A stretch of DNA of 64,000 bases from Mariniphaga sediminis (GTDB taxonomy: Bacteria > Bacteroidota > Bacteroidia > Bacteroidales > Prolixibacteraceae), in contig NZ_QWET01000001.1 in the NCBI RefSeq assembly GCF_003573545.1, forward strand, positions 62,001 to 126,000, given 5' to 3'. A program made the position numbers and the translations under genes. Below, piece after piece: positions 48,299 to 57,305 of the stretch. Every line of letters starts with the position of its first letter. Position 1 is the first letter of the stretch. The notes below the pieces were generated by a model, which was not told the origin of the DNA, made no database searches, and saw nothing but the letters and a program-made list of their open reading frames with translations.

Positions 48299-49339
48299 AT
48301 GATGAGATTAATACAAATAAACGGTTCCTATCTGGTTTTACTGACCATCTGTGCGTTGCTCTCTTTTGGTGTGAGTAGTTGCAACAGTGCATCCAACAAA
48401 AAGACTGAATGGATAAAAAACTCGGAGATCAGGGTCAGGGATCCGTTTATCCTGGCTGATAAAACGACTCAGACCTATTACCTGTATGCCTCCATTGAAA
48501 ACCGAACGATGGATGAAAGCGAAGGACAGGGAGTTGAGGTTTATACAAGTAAAGATTTACAAAACTGGACCGCACCAAAAGTTGTTTTTCAGGTTCCTGA
48601 CGATTTTTGGGCAACCCAAAGGGTTTGGGCCCCTGAGGTTCATTTTTACAGAGGAAAGTACTATTTATTTACCACCTTTACTTCGAATGACACATTAAAC
48701 ACAGTAGCAGCGCCTCCTTCACCCAAATGGCCCAAACGTAACATTAGGGGAACCCAGGTTCTGGTTGCAGATACTCCTGAGGGGCCTTTTATTCCATTTG
48801 AAAATAAGCCACATATCCGGACAGACTGGATGACACTTGACGGAACTCTTTGGGTTGAAGAAAACCAGCCATATATGATTTATTGTCATGAATGGGTTCA
48901 GATTGAAGATGGTACTATTGATGTAGTGGCATTAAAAAAGGATCTTTCCGGGACGCAGGGTGATAACCAGGTTCTGTTCAATGCATCGGAAGCCCCTTGG
49001 GTAAAGCCTGTCAGGGAGGGATTTGGATACGTTACAGATGGCTGTTTTTTGTATCGGACAACCACGGAAAAACTTTTAATGATTTGGTCGAGCATGGGGG
49101 CCGATGGGTATGCAATTGGAATGGTAACATCTGAAAGTGGCAGCGTGAGAGGCCCCTGGAAACATCAGGAACAATGTCTGTTTAAAAATAACGGGGGACA
49201 TGGAATGATTTTTAAAACATTTGACGGGCAATTGGTAATTGCTTTGCACCAGCCTAATTCAAGCCCTGATGAACGCATGCAAATTTATAAACTGAAAGAC
49301 ACCGGAGATAGTTTGGAATTGGATGGAAAGTTGTTTTAA
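48299..49339 (+). CDS. GH43-family five-bladed beta-propeller glycosidase, lipoprotein
   Basis: This 346-residue protein has a lipoprotein signal ('FGVSSCNS'). Its propeller carries 'IRVRDPFILAD' (catalytic base Asp), 'APEVHFYRGKYYLF', 'WMTLDGTLWVEE' (pKa-tuning Asp) and 'VTDGCFLYRTTTEKLLMIWS'. In many GH43 enzymes the last motif has Glu as general acid ('EGPF'); here it is Asp-Gly-Cys-Phe. I recall an Asp variant of this motif in some Bacteroidetes GH43 relatives, so this may define a subfamily. Likely substrates are alpha-L-arabinofuranosyl, beta-xylosyl or beta-galactosyl side chains. The start has two adjacent ATG codons. Confidence 0.87.
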   Translation: MMRLIQINGSYLVLLTICALLSFGVSSCNSASNKKTEWIKNSEIRVRDPFILADKTTQTYYLYASIENRTMDESEGQGVEVYTSKDLQNWTAPKVVFQVPDDFWATQRVWAPEVHFYRGKYYLFTTFTSNDTLNTVAAPPSPKWPKRNIRGTQVLVADTPEGPFIPFENKPHIRTDWMTLDGTLWVEENQPYMIYCHEWVQIEDGTIDVVALKKDLSGTQGDNQVLFNASEAPWVKPVREGFGYVTDGCFLYRTTTEKLLMIWSSMGADGYAIGMVTSESGSVRGPWKHQEQCLFKNNGGHGMIFKTFDGQLVIALHQPNSSPDERMQIYKLKDTGDSLELDGKLF

Positions 49340-49384
49340 CCAGGTGGAGTGGGGCATTCTTATTCACTTTAAAATAGTTACAAT

Positions 49385-51379
49385 ATGAGAAAGCTGAAGA
49401 TTAAAATTTCGTTTTTTTTCATTTTACTGACTCCCCTGTTTTTCTCCTGCCATCAAAGTCAAAAGAAGCCTTTGCAAGTAAACAGGCTTTTTTCTGATCA
49501 TATGGTTCTTCAGCAGCAACAGGAAGTAACTTTTTGGGGAGAATATACGCCTAACCGGGAACTGACTGTTTCTGCAAGTTGGGGAGAAGAGGTTTCGGCT
49601 AAAACCGACTCCGGGGGGAAATGGGAAGTAAATATTGCCACACCAGAGGCCGGTGGCCCGTATTCCATCCATATTTGTACAAAGGATAGTACAATTTCCA
49701 TTAACGATGTATTGGTAGGAGAGGTTTGGCTGGCTTCCGGCCAGTCAAATATGGAAATGACTTTAAACGGCTGGCCTCCCAGGGATACTGTTCAGAATGC
49801 AAAAAAGGTTATCGCTGAGGCCCGTTATCCCGGATTCAGAATGCTTACGGTTGAAACAAATCCTTCTGATAAACCTTTTGATACGGTTGCGGGTAATTGG
49901 GTCGTAGCATCTCCCGGAACAGTGGGGACATTTAGTGCAACCGCTTTCTTTTTTGCCCGCAGGTTGTATGAGGAACTCAATGTACCGATCGGAATTATAC
50001 ATTCGAGTTGGGGAGGAACTGTTGCAGAAGCCTGGACCAGCGAAGGAGGGCTCAGGAATCTTGGCGATTTTAACGAAGTTTTAGACGCGGTGAAAACTTC
50101 TGATGTACGGAAAAAAGCGGCTGATTGGTTTGCCAACTGGAACGAAATGGAGATGCCTTTAACAGATGAAGAATGGCAAAATATCAGTTTTTCTGATTTG
50201 GAAGCTGCCCAGGCTAATTTTGATGATTCGCATTGGGATACCGTCGGGCTCCCCGGAAGGTTTGATAAAATCGGTTCGGGAGTGTTTGATGGTGCAATGT
50301 GGTTCAGGAAAACATTTACTGTTGAAAATGCAGAAGTTGATTATGTACTCAGGACAGGTCCGATAAACGATATGGATGCCACATATATTAACGGGCAAAA
50401 GATTGGAGGACTTGCCGGCGAAAACTTTTGGAAAACCCCCAGGGAAATGGTTGTCCCTAAAACATTACTGAAAAAAGGAGTTAACACCATTGCCATTCGT
50501 GCCATCGACCGTCGTGGTAAGGGCTCTTTCAGTGGGCCAATGACGATATCGAATAGCATGGGCGATACCATTTCAATGGAAGGGAATTGGAAATATAGGT
50601 TGATTGCCGAAATTTTTATGAACCGGTTTTATGTTTATACACTTAATTCAGACTTTTCTGAGCGGCCTGATTTAATTGAGTTTCACCCTAACCTGCCTTC
50701 TGTTTTGTATAATGGGATGATACATCCCCTTACAAATTATAAAATCAAAGGAGCAATATGGTACCAGGGCGAATCCAATGTAGGTAGAGATGAGCAGTAC
50801 CGGCGGCTTTTCCCGGCAATGATAGAAGATTGGAGAGCGAAATGGGGATATGATTTCCCCTTTTACTTTGTACAGATAGCACCGTATAATTACGCTCCCG
50901 AAAGGTTGTCCCAGAAACTCAGGGATGCACAAAGGTGTGCCCTGAAAACACCCAACACCGGTATGGTAGTTACTTTGGATATTGGAAATCCAGCCAACAT
51001 TCACCCGGCAAACAAACAGGAGGTTGGGAAACGGCTGGCAGGGCTGGCACTCGATAATAATTACGGAAAAGATCTGGTCGCTTCGGGCCCTTTGTACAGG
51101 CAGACTATAAAATCGGACAAAAAACTGATTGTTGAATTTGATTATATCGGAAGTGGATTGGTCGCCTCAACGAAGGGGCTTTTCGGGTTCGAAATTGCCG
51201 GGGAAGATAAAAATTACCTTCCAGCCAAAGCGAAGATTGTTGGTGATAAAGTGGAAGTTTTTAACGCCGATATTGACTATCCTGAATATGTAAGGTATGC
51301 ATGGAAGAATGAAAGTGAAGCCAGTTTGTTTAACAGGGAAGGACTACCTGCCTCTACTTTTACATCCGAAAAATTTTAG
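49385..51379 (+). CDS. Sialate O-acetylesterase-like SGNH esterase, lipoprotein, with inserted jelly-roll domain
   Basis: The 664-residue protein has a lipoprotein signal ('LLTPLFFSCHQ') and an N-terminal beta domain ('NRLFSDHMVLQQQQEVTFWG'). SGNH block I 'WLASGQSNMEM' follows with nucleophile Ser121. A GH2-like sugar-binding jelly roll is inserted at about 275-400 ('GAMWFRKTFTVENAEVDYVL'), and the SGNH core then resumes ('KGAIWYQGESNVGRDEQYRR' and 'NPANIHPANKQEVGKRLAG' with the catalytic His). Family members remove O-acetyl groups from sialic acids or, in plant and algal glycan loci, from other sugars. It is the last enzyme gene before the second sigma factor. Confidence 0.9.
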   Translation: MRKLKIKISFFFILLTPLFFSCHQSQKKPLQVNRLFSDHMVLQQQQEVTFWGEYTPNRELTVSASWGEEVSAKTDSGGKWEVNIATPEAGGPYSIHICTKDSTISINDVLVGEVWLASGQSNMEMTLNGWPPRDTVQNAKKVIAEARYPGFRMLTVETNPSDKPFDTVAGNWVVASPGTVGTFSATAFFFARRLYEELNVPIGIIHSSWGGTVAEAWTSEGGLRNLGDFNEVLDAVKTSDVRKKAADWFANWNEMEMPLTDEEWQNISFSDLEAAQANFDDSHWDTVGLPGRFDKIGSGVFDGAMWFRKTFTVENAEVDYVLRTGPINDMDATYINGQKIGGLAGENFWKTPREMVVPKTLLKKGVNTIAIRAIDRRGKGSFSGPMTISNSMGDTISMEGNWKYRLIAEIFMNRFYVYTLNSDFSERPDLIEFHPNLPSVLYNGMIHPLTNYKIKGAIWYQGESNVGRDEQYRRLFPAMIEDWRAKWGYDFPFYFVQIAPYNYAPERLSQKLRDAQRCALKTPNTGMVVTLDIGNPANIHPANKQEVGKRLAGLALDNNYGKDLVASGPLYRQTIKSDKKLIVEFDYIGSGLVASTKGLFGFEIAGEDKNYLPAKAKIVGDKVEVFNADIDYPEYVRYAWKNESEASLFNREGLPASTFTSEKF

Positions 51380-51805
51380 CAATATACCTTCGTGTGAATT
51401 TTTATCAGACTCACATTCTGCAGAGACTAAGAAGCTGTTTAAATTTCATTCTACGGCACTATATTGCTTTGATTTTCAGTTTTTACCCCAATCCCTAAAG
51501 GGTGTACTGAAAATCAATTTACTCCCTTTAGGGTCGGGGTTAAATAAATTGATTTTTAATATTATGATTTGTGCAATAAAACTTAAACCCATTCTATATA
51601 ATATTTTATTCTTACGATTTTTAAACAGTTTCTAAAACAAGGGAAAGAGTATAGATTATAATCAAATCTGTAAAGCTGTTTAGGGCGGGTACTTGTTAGT
51701 TTATGGGTATGTGAAATTAATAGATACCTGTCGATAAAAGGGAAGAATTGTTTTTCACAAAAATATAGGAACATTCGAAAGAATTAATACTTTTGGATAA
51801 ATTAC
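51380..51805 (+). other. Intergenic region between esterase and second sigma gene
   Basis: The 426-bp gap has no supported gene; the short open frame running in from 51297 is out of frame with the esterase. It contains the interlocking inverted repeats at 51471-51556. A TACTTTTG element (51788-51795) matches the -7 box but has no -33 partner at the right distance. Confidence 0.65.
51471..51556 (+). repeat. Cluster of three interlocking inverted repeats
   Basis: Three perfect arm pairs occur here: 51471-51480 with 51506-51515 (10 bp), 51493-51502 with 51524-51533 (10 bp, CCCTAAAGGG/CCCTTTAGGG, extended by ACCCC 51485-51489 with GGGGT 51536-51540), and 51510-51520 with 51546-51556 (11 bp). Their arms overlap or interleave, so only alternative folds can form at one time. 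The CCCTTTAGGG core is shared with the element after the GH92 gene. Confidence 0.7.
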
Positions 51806-52411
51806 ATGATAGGATTTCCTGTGGAAAACAACAAATCCAATAAAACTCTTTTGGTACTTCTGAAAAAAGGAGATATGGCTGCTTTTGATGCCATTTATAA
51901 TAAATACTCTCATAAATTGCATGAATTTGTGTTTAGGTATTTAAAGCAGGAAGAGGATGCAGAAGAGATTGTACAGGATGTTTTTATAAAAATTTGGGAA
52001 TCCAGGAACAGAATTGATGTTTACTCTTCATTTGAGGCCTATCTGTTTTCTATTGCATATAACACTTCAATGAGCCTTTTGCGCAAAAGGGTAAGTGATA
52101 TGAAATCCAGGGAATATTTGCGAACCACACAACAAAGTAATTATTCCGACGATAATACGATTGGCGAAATCCATTTTAAGGAATTAAACGAAAAAGTAAA
52201 TGTACTCTTAACGCAATTGACACCCCGCCAGAAAGAGATTTATCTTTTAAGTCGTGAAGAAGGCCTTTCGCATAAAGAGATTGCCGCAAAATTGAATATT
52301 TCTGAAAATACAGTAAAAAATCATTTAGTAACTACCCTGAAATTTTTAAAAAATCATATCGATAGTGGGCTGGTTATCAATGTTTTATTTTTGTATCTGT
52401 TTTTGTCTTGA
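51806..52411 (+). CDS. ECF RNA polymerase sigma-70 factor (Bacteroidetes PUL type), second copy
   Basis: The 201-residue protein has region 2 at about 20-90 ('AFDAIYNKYSHKLHEFVFRY', 'EDAEEIVQDVFIKIWESR') and region 4 at about 130-185 ('LTPRQKEIYLLSREEGLSHK', 'LNISENTVKNHLVTTLKFL'), with a hydrophobic tail ('VINVLFLYLFLS'). Layout, length and position before a FecR gene match the first sigma factor of the window, but the sequences differ enough to be separate regulators. It should direct RNA polymerase to the second susCD pair. Confidence 0.93.
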   Translation: MIGFPVENNKSNKTLLVLLKKGDMAAFDAIYNKYSHKLHEFVFRYLKQEEDAEEIVQDVFIKIWESRNRIDVYSSFEAYLFSIAYNTSMSLLRKRVSDMKSREYLRTTQQSNYSDDNTIGEIHFKELNEKVNVLLTQLTPRQKEIYLLSREEGLSHKEIAAKLNISENTVKNHLVTTLKFLKNHIDSGLVINVLFLYLFLS

Positions 52412-52544
52412 AAAAAAATGCATTTTTCCTTAGTCCCTCCGCACATTGTATTGCGTAATATAAATAAACCTGTGCAAATTACCTGCAAGGTTTAATTTAG
52501 TGAATGGTAGTATATCATCTTTAAGGCTGAAATTATTTAAGTTG

Positions 52545-53612
52545 ATGGACAAGGGGCTTCTAAAAAAATATGTAAATAACAGTTGTACCGAAAAGGAATT
52601 TGATGAACTGGTCAGACGGATTATAAACGACTTCGGTAATAATCAATGGGAAAGCTGGAGCTTTGATGAGTGGAAATCGTTTGAGCCTGATTTGAAAACG
52701 AAAGATGAAAAGAAATACAGTGATTTGCTAAACAGAATTCACCATGAAATAAACCTCCGAAATAAAAGTCATAAAGAGAAAAAGGTTGTAACCCTGAGAA
52801 TGGTTACTACATGGTTCAGCCGGGCGGCTGCCATTTTGTTTATCCCGTTACTCGGCTTTTTACTTTACATGATTTCAACCCGTGACATTGAGTCATTCAA
52901 ATCGGTGGACCTTACGGTTGACTCGCTCGAAATTATTGCTCCAATAGGTTCCAGGGCAGTTATCCAGCTGTCAGATGGAACAGAAGTAAACCTCAATTAT
53001 GGGAGTAAAATTAAATATCCAAGAACTTTTGAAGGCGATATCCGGGGAGTAACATTGGAAGGAGAGGGGTATTTTGATGTGGCTCACAATCCCGATAAAC
53101 CCTTTGTTGTAAAAACCGGAAAAATAAATGTAAAGGCATTGGGTACCAAATTTAATGTAAACGCCTATCCTGACGACCACGTAATTGCTACCACTTTAGT
53201 CGAAGGAAAAGTGGTTGTTGAAAAAACAAAGAATGGTGAAAATCTTGAGCCTCTGGGGATAATGGTTCCTGGTCAGCATATTGTTTATGATACAAAGTCG
53301 GAAAAAATCAGTTCGTCTTCCAAAGGGAGTGTCCATAAATATATCGGATGGACAGAAGGTAAACTGGTTTTCGATAACGAACCCATTACCGAAGTGGCAG
53401 AGAAACTTAGCCGGATGTTTAATGTTGATATTGAAATTTCTGACAACATTAAAGACTTAACCTATACGGTTACGTTTATTAATGATCCTCTCTTTTTTAT
53501 CCTCGACTTGATGAAGGAAACCACCCCTGTAACATATAAAACATTTCAACGGGAAAAGTTACCTGATGGAACCTATACAAAACAAAAGATTCGAATCATG
53601 AAACGACAATAA
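52545..53612 (+). CDS. FecR-family anti-sigma factor, second copy
   Basis: The frame is open from a GTG at 52500. I prefer ATG 52545, which gives the usual short helical start 'MDKGLLKKYVNNSCTEKEFD'; extension to the GTG would add 15 residues. The about 355-residue protein has an N-terminal anti-sigma part, a membrane segment ('AAAILFIPLLGFLLYMI'), a FecR domain ('APIGSRAVIQLSDGTEVNL', 'LEGEGYFDVAHN', 'ALGTKFNVNAY', 'TTLVEGKVVV', 'MVPGQHIVY') and a DUF4974-like C-terminus ('YIGWTEGKLVFDNEPITEVA'). It follows its sigma gene and precedes a SusC with an STN domain, so it should relay the uptake signal. Confidence 0.92.
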   Translation: MDKGLLKKYVNNSCTEKEFDELVRRIINDFGNNQWESWSFDEWKSFEPDLKTKDEKKYSDLLNRIHHEINLRNKSHKEKKVVTLRMVTTWFSRAAAILFIPLLGFLLYMISTRDIESFKSVDLTVDSLEIIAPIGSRAVIQLSDGTEVNLNYGSKIKYPRTFEGDIRGVTLEGEGYFDVAHNPDKPFVVKTGKINVKALGTKFNVNAYPDDHVIATTLVEGKVVVEKTKNGENLEPLGIMVPGQHIVYDTKSEKISSSSKGSVHKYIGWTEGKLVFDNEPITEVAEKLSRMFNVDIEISDNIKDLTYTVTFINDPLFFILDLMKETTPVTYKTFQREKLPDGTYTKQKIRIMKRQ

Positions 53613-53697
53613 AATTAAATCAAACTTAAAAAAAATATGCCTATGAAATGAAAAAGCAATCTTCTTGAAGAGTCTAACTCCTTTGCATAACAAACAA

Positions 53698-53757
53698 CAG
53701 GGAAATGCAGCAACACTTCCCTGAAGATTTTAAAAACCAACCCTGGAAAAACAGGGT
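53698..53757 (+). promoter_or_regulatory. Two hairpins in the leader of the second susC
   Basis: CAGGGAA (53698-53704) pairs with TTCCCTG (53717-53723), and ACCCTG (53740-53745) pairs with CAGGGT (53752-53757) around a six-base GAAAAA loop. Both lie in the 172-bp leader before the susC start, the second ending 27 bp upstream of it. CAGGG and CCCTG arms of the two hairpins can also cross-pair, allowing alternative folds. Confidence 0.45.
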
Positions 53758-53784
53758 AGTTTCAAATTATAACATCGTAAAAAT

Positions 53785-56700
53785 ATGAAAAAAAGCAATC
53801 GGTTTACGTGGGAATGCTACATTTCCAGGGTTAAAAAATTATTTAGAATAATGAAAGCGACAATTTTCTTATTGTTGATATCGGGACTAAGTGTTTTTGC
53901 CAGTGAAACTTATGCGCAAACAAAAACAATTACGCTTCAATTAAAAAACGCAAGCCTGAAAGAAATCCTTAAAAACATTGAGGATCAAAGCGAATTTTAT
54001 TTCATGTACAGCGAGAAAATTATTGATGTAAACCGTAAAGTAACGGTTGACATCAAGAATAAAAAAATAGATGACGCGCTGAATCAATTATTTGCCGGGA
54101 CTAATGTAATGCATTCCGTAAGAGATCGTTTTATTTTGCTTACTACTCCCGAAGTTTCAGATGTTCAATTTGCGGGTCAGCAGCAAAGGTCTGTTTCCGG
54201 AACTGTTACCGATGATTCAGGCCAGCCTTTACCCGGTGTTACGGTTGTGGTTAAAGGTACCACTGAAGGAACAGTAACCAATGCCGACGGAGTGTATACA
54301 CTTGCCAACCTTGCCGGAGATGCCATCCTACAATTCTCGTTTGTAGGAATGCGCACGCAGGAGATAGAGGTTAATGACAGAACGGCCATTAATGTTAGCC
54401 TGGTTACGGATGCTATAGGCATTGATGAAGTAGTTGCAATTGGTTACGGTACAAAAAGGAGAGCAGATATAAGCGGTTCTGTTTCTGTGGTAGGTACCGA
54501 ACAATTGGCAAAAGCGCCTCCTTCCCGTTCTGCAGAGCAGGCACTTCAGGGAATAGCTTCTGGTGTTACTGTTATTACTTCAGGTGCACCTGGTTCCTCC
54601 AGTCAAATCTTTGTGAGAGGTGTAACAAACTTCGGAAATACCCAACCACTTGTTATTGTAGATGGAATAGAACAGAGCTTAAACAATATAAGTCCTAAAG
54701 ATATTGAATCCATGCAGGTGCTGAAAGATGCCGGTTCTGCCTCTATTTATGGAGTGAGGGGAGCTAATGGAGTAATATTGGTTACCACAAAAAAAGGAAA
54801 AACAGGAGCCCCTGTCATTACATACGATGTTACTTATGGCATCCAATATCCTAAAGGTAAAAATCCATTCAATTTGTTAATGGGTGAGGATTATATGAAT
54901 ATTTATAATAAAGTATTTCCCGCTAATGCGAAATTTCCGGATGGAATAATGCCTGATTATATGTACCGGGGACCGGGAGGTGCAGGTACTGCAATGGAAG
55001 GGGATCCTCGGGTTGATCCCTCGTTATATCACTGGGAATCTCCCAACAGAGGGAATAATTATATTATTCAAAAGATCAACAAAGAGGGAACAGACTGGTA
55101 TAACGAATTATTTAAAAGGGCTCCAAATACAGAACACAATTTTTCTGCAACCGGAGGAACTGATAAAGCCAAGTACTTTTTTGGTTTGGGGTATATTAAC
55201 AACCAGGGTACAATGGTCAAAAGTTATCTGAAAAGATATTCTCTCCGTGTAAATACCGAATTTAATCTGGGGAAACATATACGGGTTGGTGAAAATCTTA
55301 ACATTATGCACCGGGATGTTAACCCTGCTGGTGGGATCGTCGGTGGAGTTATCAAAATGAATAATATGGTACCCCTGAAAGATATTATGGGAAATTGGGG
55401 AGGTGGATTTGGTGGCCCCGAGTTAGGGGATGCTGGTAATGCTGTTGCCGAAATGTACCGAAGGGACAAAAATATTAATTATGCGTGGTATACAGTAGGT
55501 AATATTTATGCTGAAGCTGATTTCCTGAAATATTTTACAGCGAGGAGTAGTTTGGGGTACAATATTAGTAATTCGTTTAATCAAAGTTTTTATTATACTC
55601 CTGTTGAAGGTCTTCAAACACATACTAATGATAATAGTCTTGGTGTAAGTTCAGGTTACGGGAGTACTATGACGTTTACCAACTCATTAAATTTCAAGAA
55701 GAATTTTGACAAGCATAATGTTGAAATAATTGTAGGTTCTGAAGCCATTGAATATAATGGGAGAAGTGTTTCCGGAAACAGAAGGAAATTTTTCTCTGAT
55801 GATCTTAATTTTCTGATTCTGGGTAATGGTACTGATGCCATATCCAATAGCAGTTCTATTAGCTCCAATGCTCTGTTCTCTCTTTTTTCCAGACTGGATT
55901 ACGGTTATAATAATAAGTATTTATTCTCTGCTACTGTCAGAAGGGATGGTTCCTCGGTGTTTGGGCCTAACAAACGATATGGAGTTTTTCCTTCTTTCTC
56001 CCTTGCATGGAGGATGAGTGAAGAGAAATTTATGGAAGGTATATCCTGGCTGGATGATATGAAAATCAGGGGTAGTTATGGTGTGTTAGGATCTCAAAGT
56101 AATGTCAGTGCACAAAATGCATTTAGCTTATTTGGCAGCGGAATGACCAGCACTTATTATGACATTACCGGATCGAGCAATTCAATCGTACAAGGTTTTG
56201 CTACAAACAGAATTGGAAACCTTGCCACAGGTTGGGAAGAAAATATTGTAACAAACATTGGTTTTGATATGGTTTTATTCGATAATACCATAGATTTTGC
56301 TGTAGAATATTACAAGAAAAAAATTGAAGGATTATTATTTACGGAGCCACTACCCGCGGTAGTTATTGGGGGTTCAAACGCCCCTTCTGTAAACATTGGG
56401 GACATCCAGAACACAGGGGTTGATGTTACTTTTAAGTATAATGGAAAAATCAAAACTGATTTTAATTATTCTATTGGAGCTAATATCACCAGTTACAATA
56501 ATAAGGTTGTGGACATTCCCGATCCCGGATATTTTTATGCAGGATTTATGGGGACAATTTCCCAACAAGTAGGTAACGCGGTTCGCAATGAGGTTGGACA
56601 TCCGGTAAGTTCATTTTACGGATACAAAATAATCGGACTGTTCAATAGTGATGAAGAAGTTGCGGCTGCTCCGCCTCAGGATGGTGCTGCACCTGGTCGC

Positions 56701-57279
56701 TTTAGGTATATGGATGTTGACAAGGATGGTGAAATTACAGGGGATGATCGTACACATCTGGGAGATCCTAATCCTGATTTCACATATGGGATAACTTTTA
56801 ATATGGATTATAAGAATTTTGATTTTTCAGCATTTTTTTATGGTTCACAGGGTAACGAAATCTTTAATACAACGAGGGCTTATACTCATTTCTTTGCATT
56901 CTATCCTCCTACCAATAAAAGCAATGACTTATTGAATGCGTGGACCCCTGAAAATAAAAATACGAACATTCCAAAGATTGAGACAACTCCGTCTTTCAGT
57001 ACAACCATGGCTCCTAATTCATTTTATGTTGAGGATGGTTCCTTTTTAAAATTGAAGTCCGTAATGCTTGGATACACCATGGATGCCGGATTTTTACAGA
57101 AGGTTTACATTTCCAAAATGAGGTTGTATGCCCAGGTTGCTAATTTGTTTACGTTGACTAAATTTTCAGGACTGGATCCGGAATTAGGAGGCTCTGCACG
57201 TAACTTTGGTATTGAGAGTGACGGAGGAAACTATCCGAACGAAACCAGCCTTAATTTTGGACTTTCCGTAACTTTTTAA
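53785..57279 (+). CDS. SusC/RagA-family TonB-linked outer membrane transporter with STN domain, second copy
   Basis: The 1,164-residue protein has an extended N-region with the signal core after Met30 ('MKATIFLLLISGLSVFASE'). An STN domain follows (about 50-105, 'LQLKNASLKEILKNIEDQSE'), then a carboxypeptidase-regulatory-like domain (about 133-210, 'GVTVVVKGTTEGTVTNADG'), a plug (about 212-350, 'IDEVVAIGYGTKRR', 'PLVIVDGIEQ', 'GVILVTTKKG') and a C-terminal barrel ending 'ETSLNFGLSVTF', the aromatic terminus of outer membrane barrels. It is divergent from the first SusC of the window, suggesting a different ligand. It is paired with the SusD-like gene 26 bp downstream and the sigma/FecR pair upstream. 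Confidence 0.95.
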   Translation: MKKSNRFTWECYISRVKKLFRIMKATIFLLLISGLSVFASETYAQTKTITLQLKNASLKEILKNIEDQSEFYFMYSEKIIDVNRKVTVDIKNKKIDDALNQLFAGTNVMHSVRDRFILLTTPEVSDVQFAGQQQRSVSGTVTDDSGQPLPGVTVVVKGTTEGTVTNADGVYTLANLAGDAILQFSFVGMRTQEIEVNDRTAINVSLVTDAIGIDEVVAIGYGTKRRADISGSVSVVGTEQLAKAPPSRSAEQALQGIASGVTVITSGAPGSSSQIFVRGVTNFGNTQPLVIVDGIEQSLNNISPKDIESMQVLKDAGSASIYGVRGANGVILVTTKKGKTGAPVITYDVTYGIQYPKGKNPFNLLMGEDYMNIYNKVFPANAKFPDGIMPDYMYRGPGGAGTAMEGDPRVDPSLYHWESPNRGNNYIIQKINKEGTDWYNELFKRAPNTEHNFSATGGTDKAKYFFGLGYINNQGTMVKSYLKRYSLRVNTEFNLGKHIRVGENLNIMHRDVNPAGGIVGGVIKMNNMVPLKDIMGNWGGGFGGPELGDAGNAVAEMYRRDKNINYAWYTVGNIYAEADFLKYFTARSSLGYNISNSFNQSFYYTPVEGLQTHTNDNSLGVSSGYGSTMTFTNSLNFKKNFDKHNVEIIVGSEAIEYNGRSVSGNRRKFFSDDLNFLILGNGTDAISNSSSISSNALFSLFSRLDYGYNNKYLFSATVRRDGSSVFGPNKRYGVFPSFSLAWRMSEEKFMEGISWLDDMKIRGSYGVLGSQSNVSAQNAFSLFGSGMTSTYYDITGSSNSIVQGFATNRIGNLATGWEENIVTNIGFDMVLFDNTIDFAVEYYKKKIEGLLFTEPLPAVVIGGSNAPSVNIGDIQNTGVDVTFKYNGKIKTDFNYSIGANITSYNNKVVDIPDPGYFYAGFMGTISQQVGNAVRNEVGHPVSSFYGYKIIGLFNSDEEVAAAPPQDGAAPGRFRYMDVDKDGEITGDDRTHLGDPNPDFTYGITFNMDYKNFDFSAFFYGSQGNEIFNTTRAYTHFFAFYPPTNKSNDLLNAWTPENKNTNIPKIETTPSFSTTMAPNSFYVEDGSFLKLKSVMLGYTMDAGFLQKVYISKMRLYAQVANLFTLTKFSGLDPELGGSARNFGIESDGGNYPNETSLNFGLSVTF

Positions 57280-57305
57280 TAGTGTTTACTTTAAAATATG
57301 AAATC

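Noticed and set aside
51788-51795. TACTTTTG as promoter of the second sigma gene
   Set aside because: It matches the -7 box, but there is no TTTG at 19-21 bp upstream, and it would leave almost no leader before the ATG at 51806.
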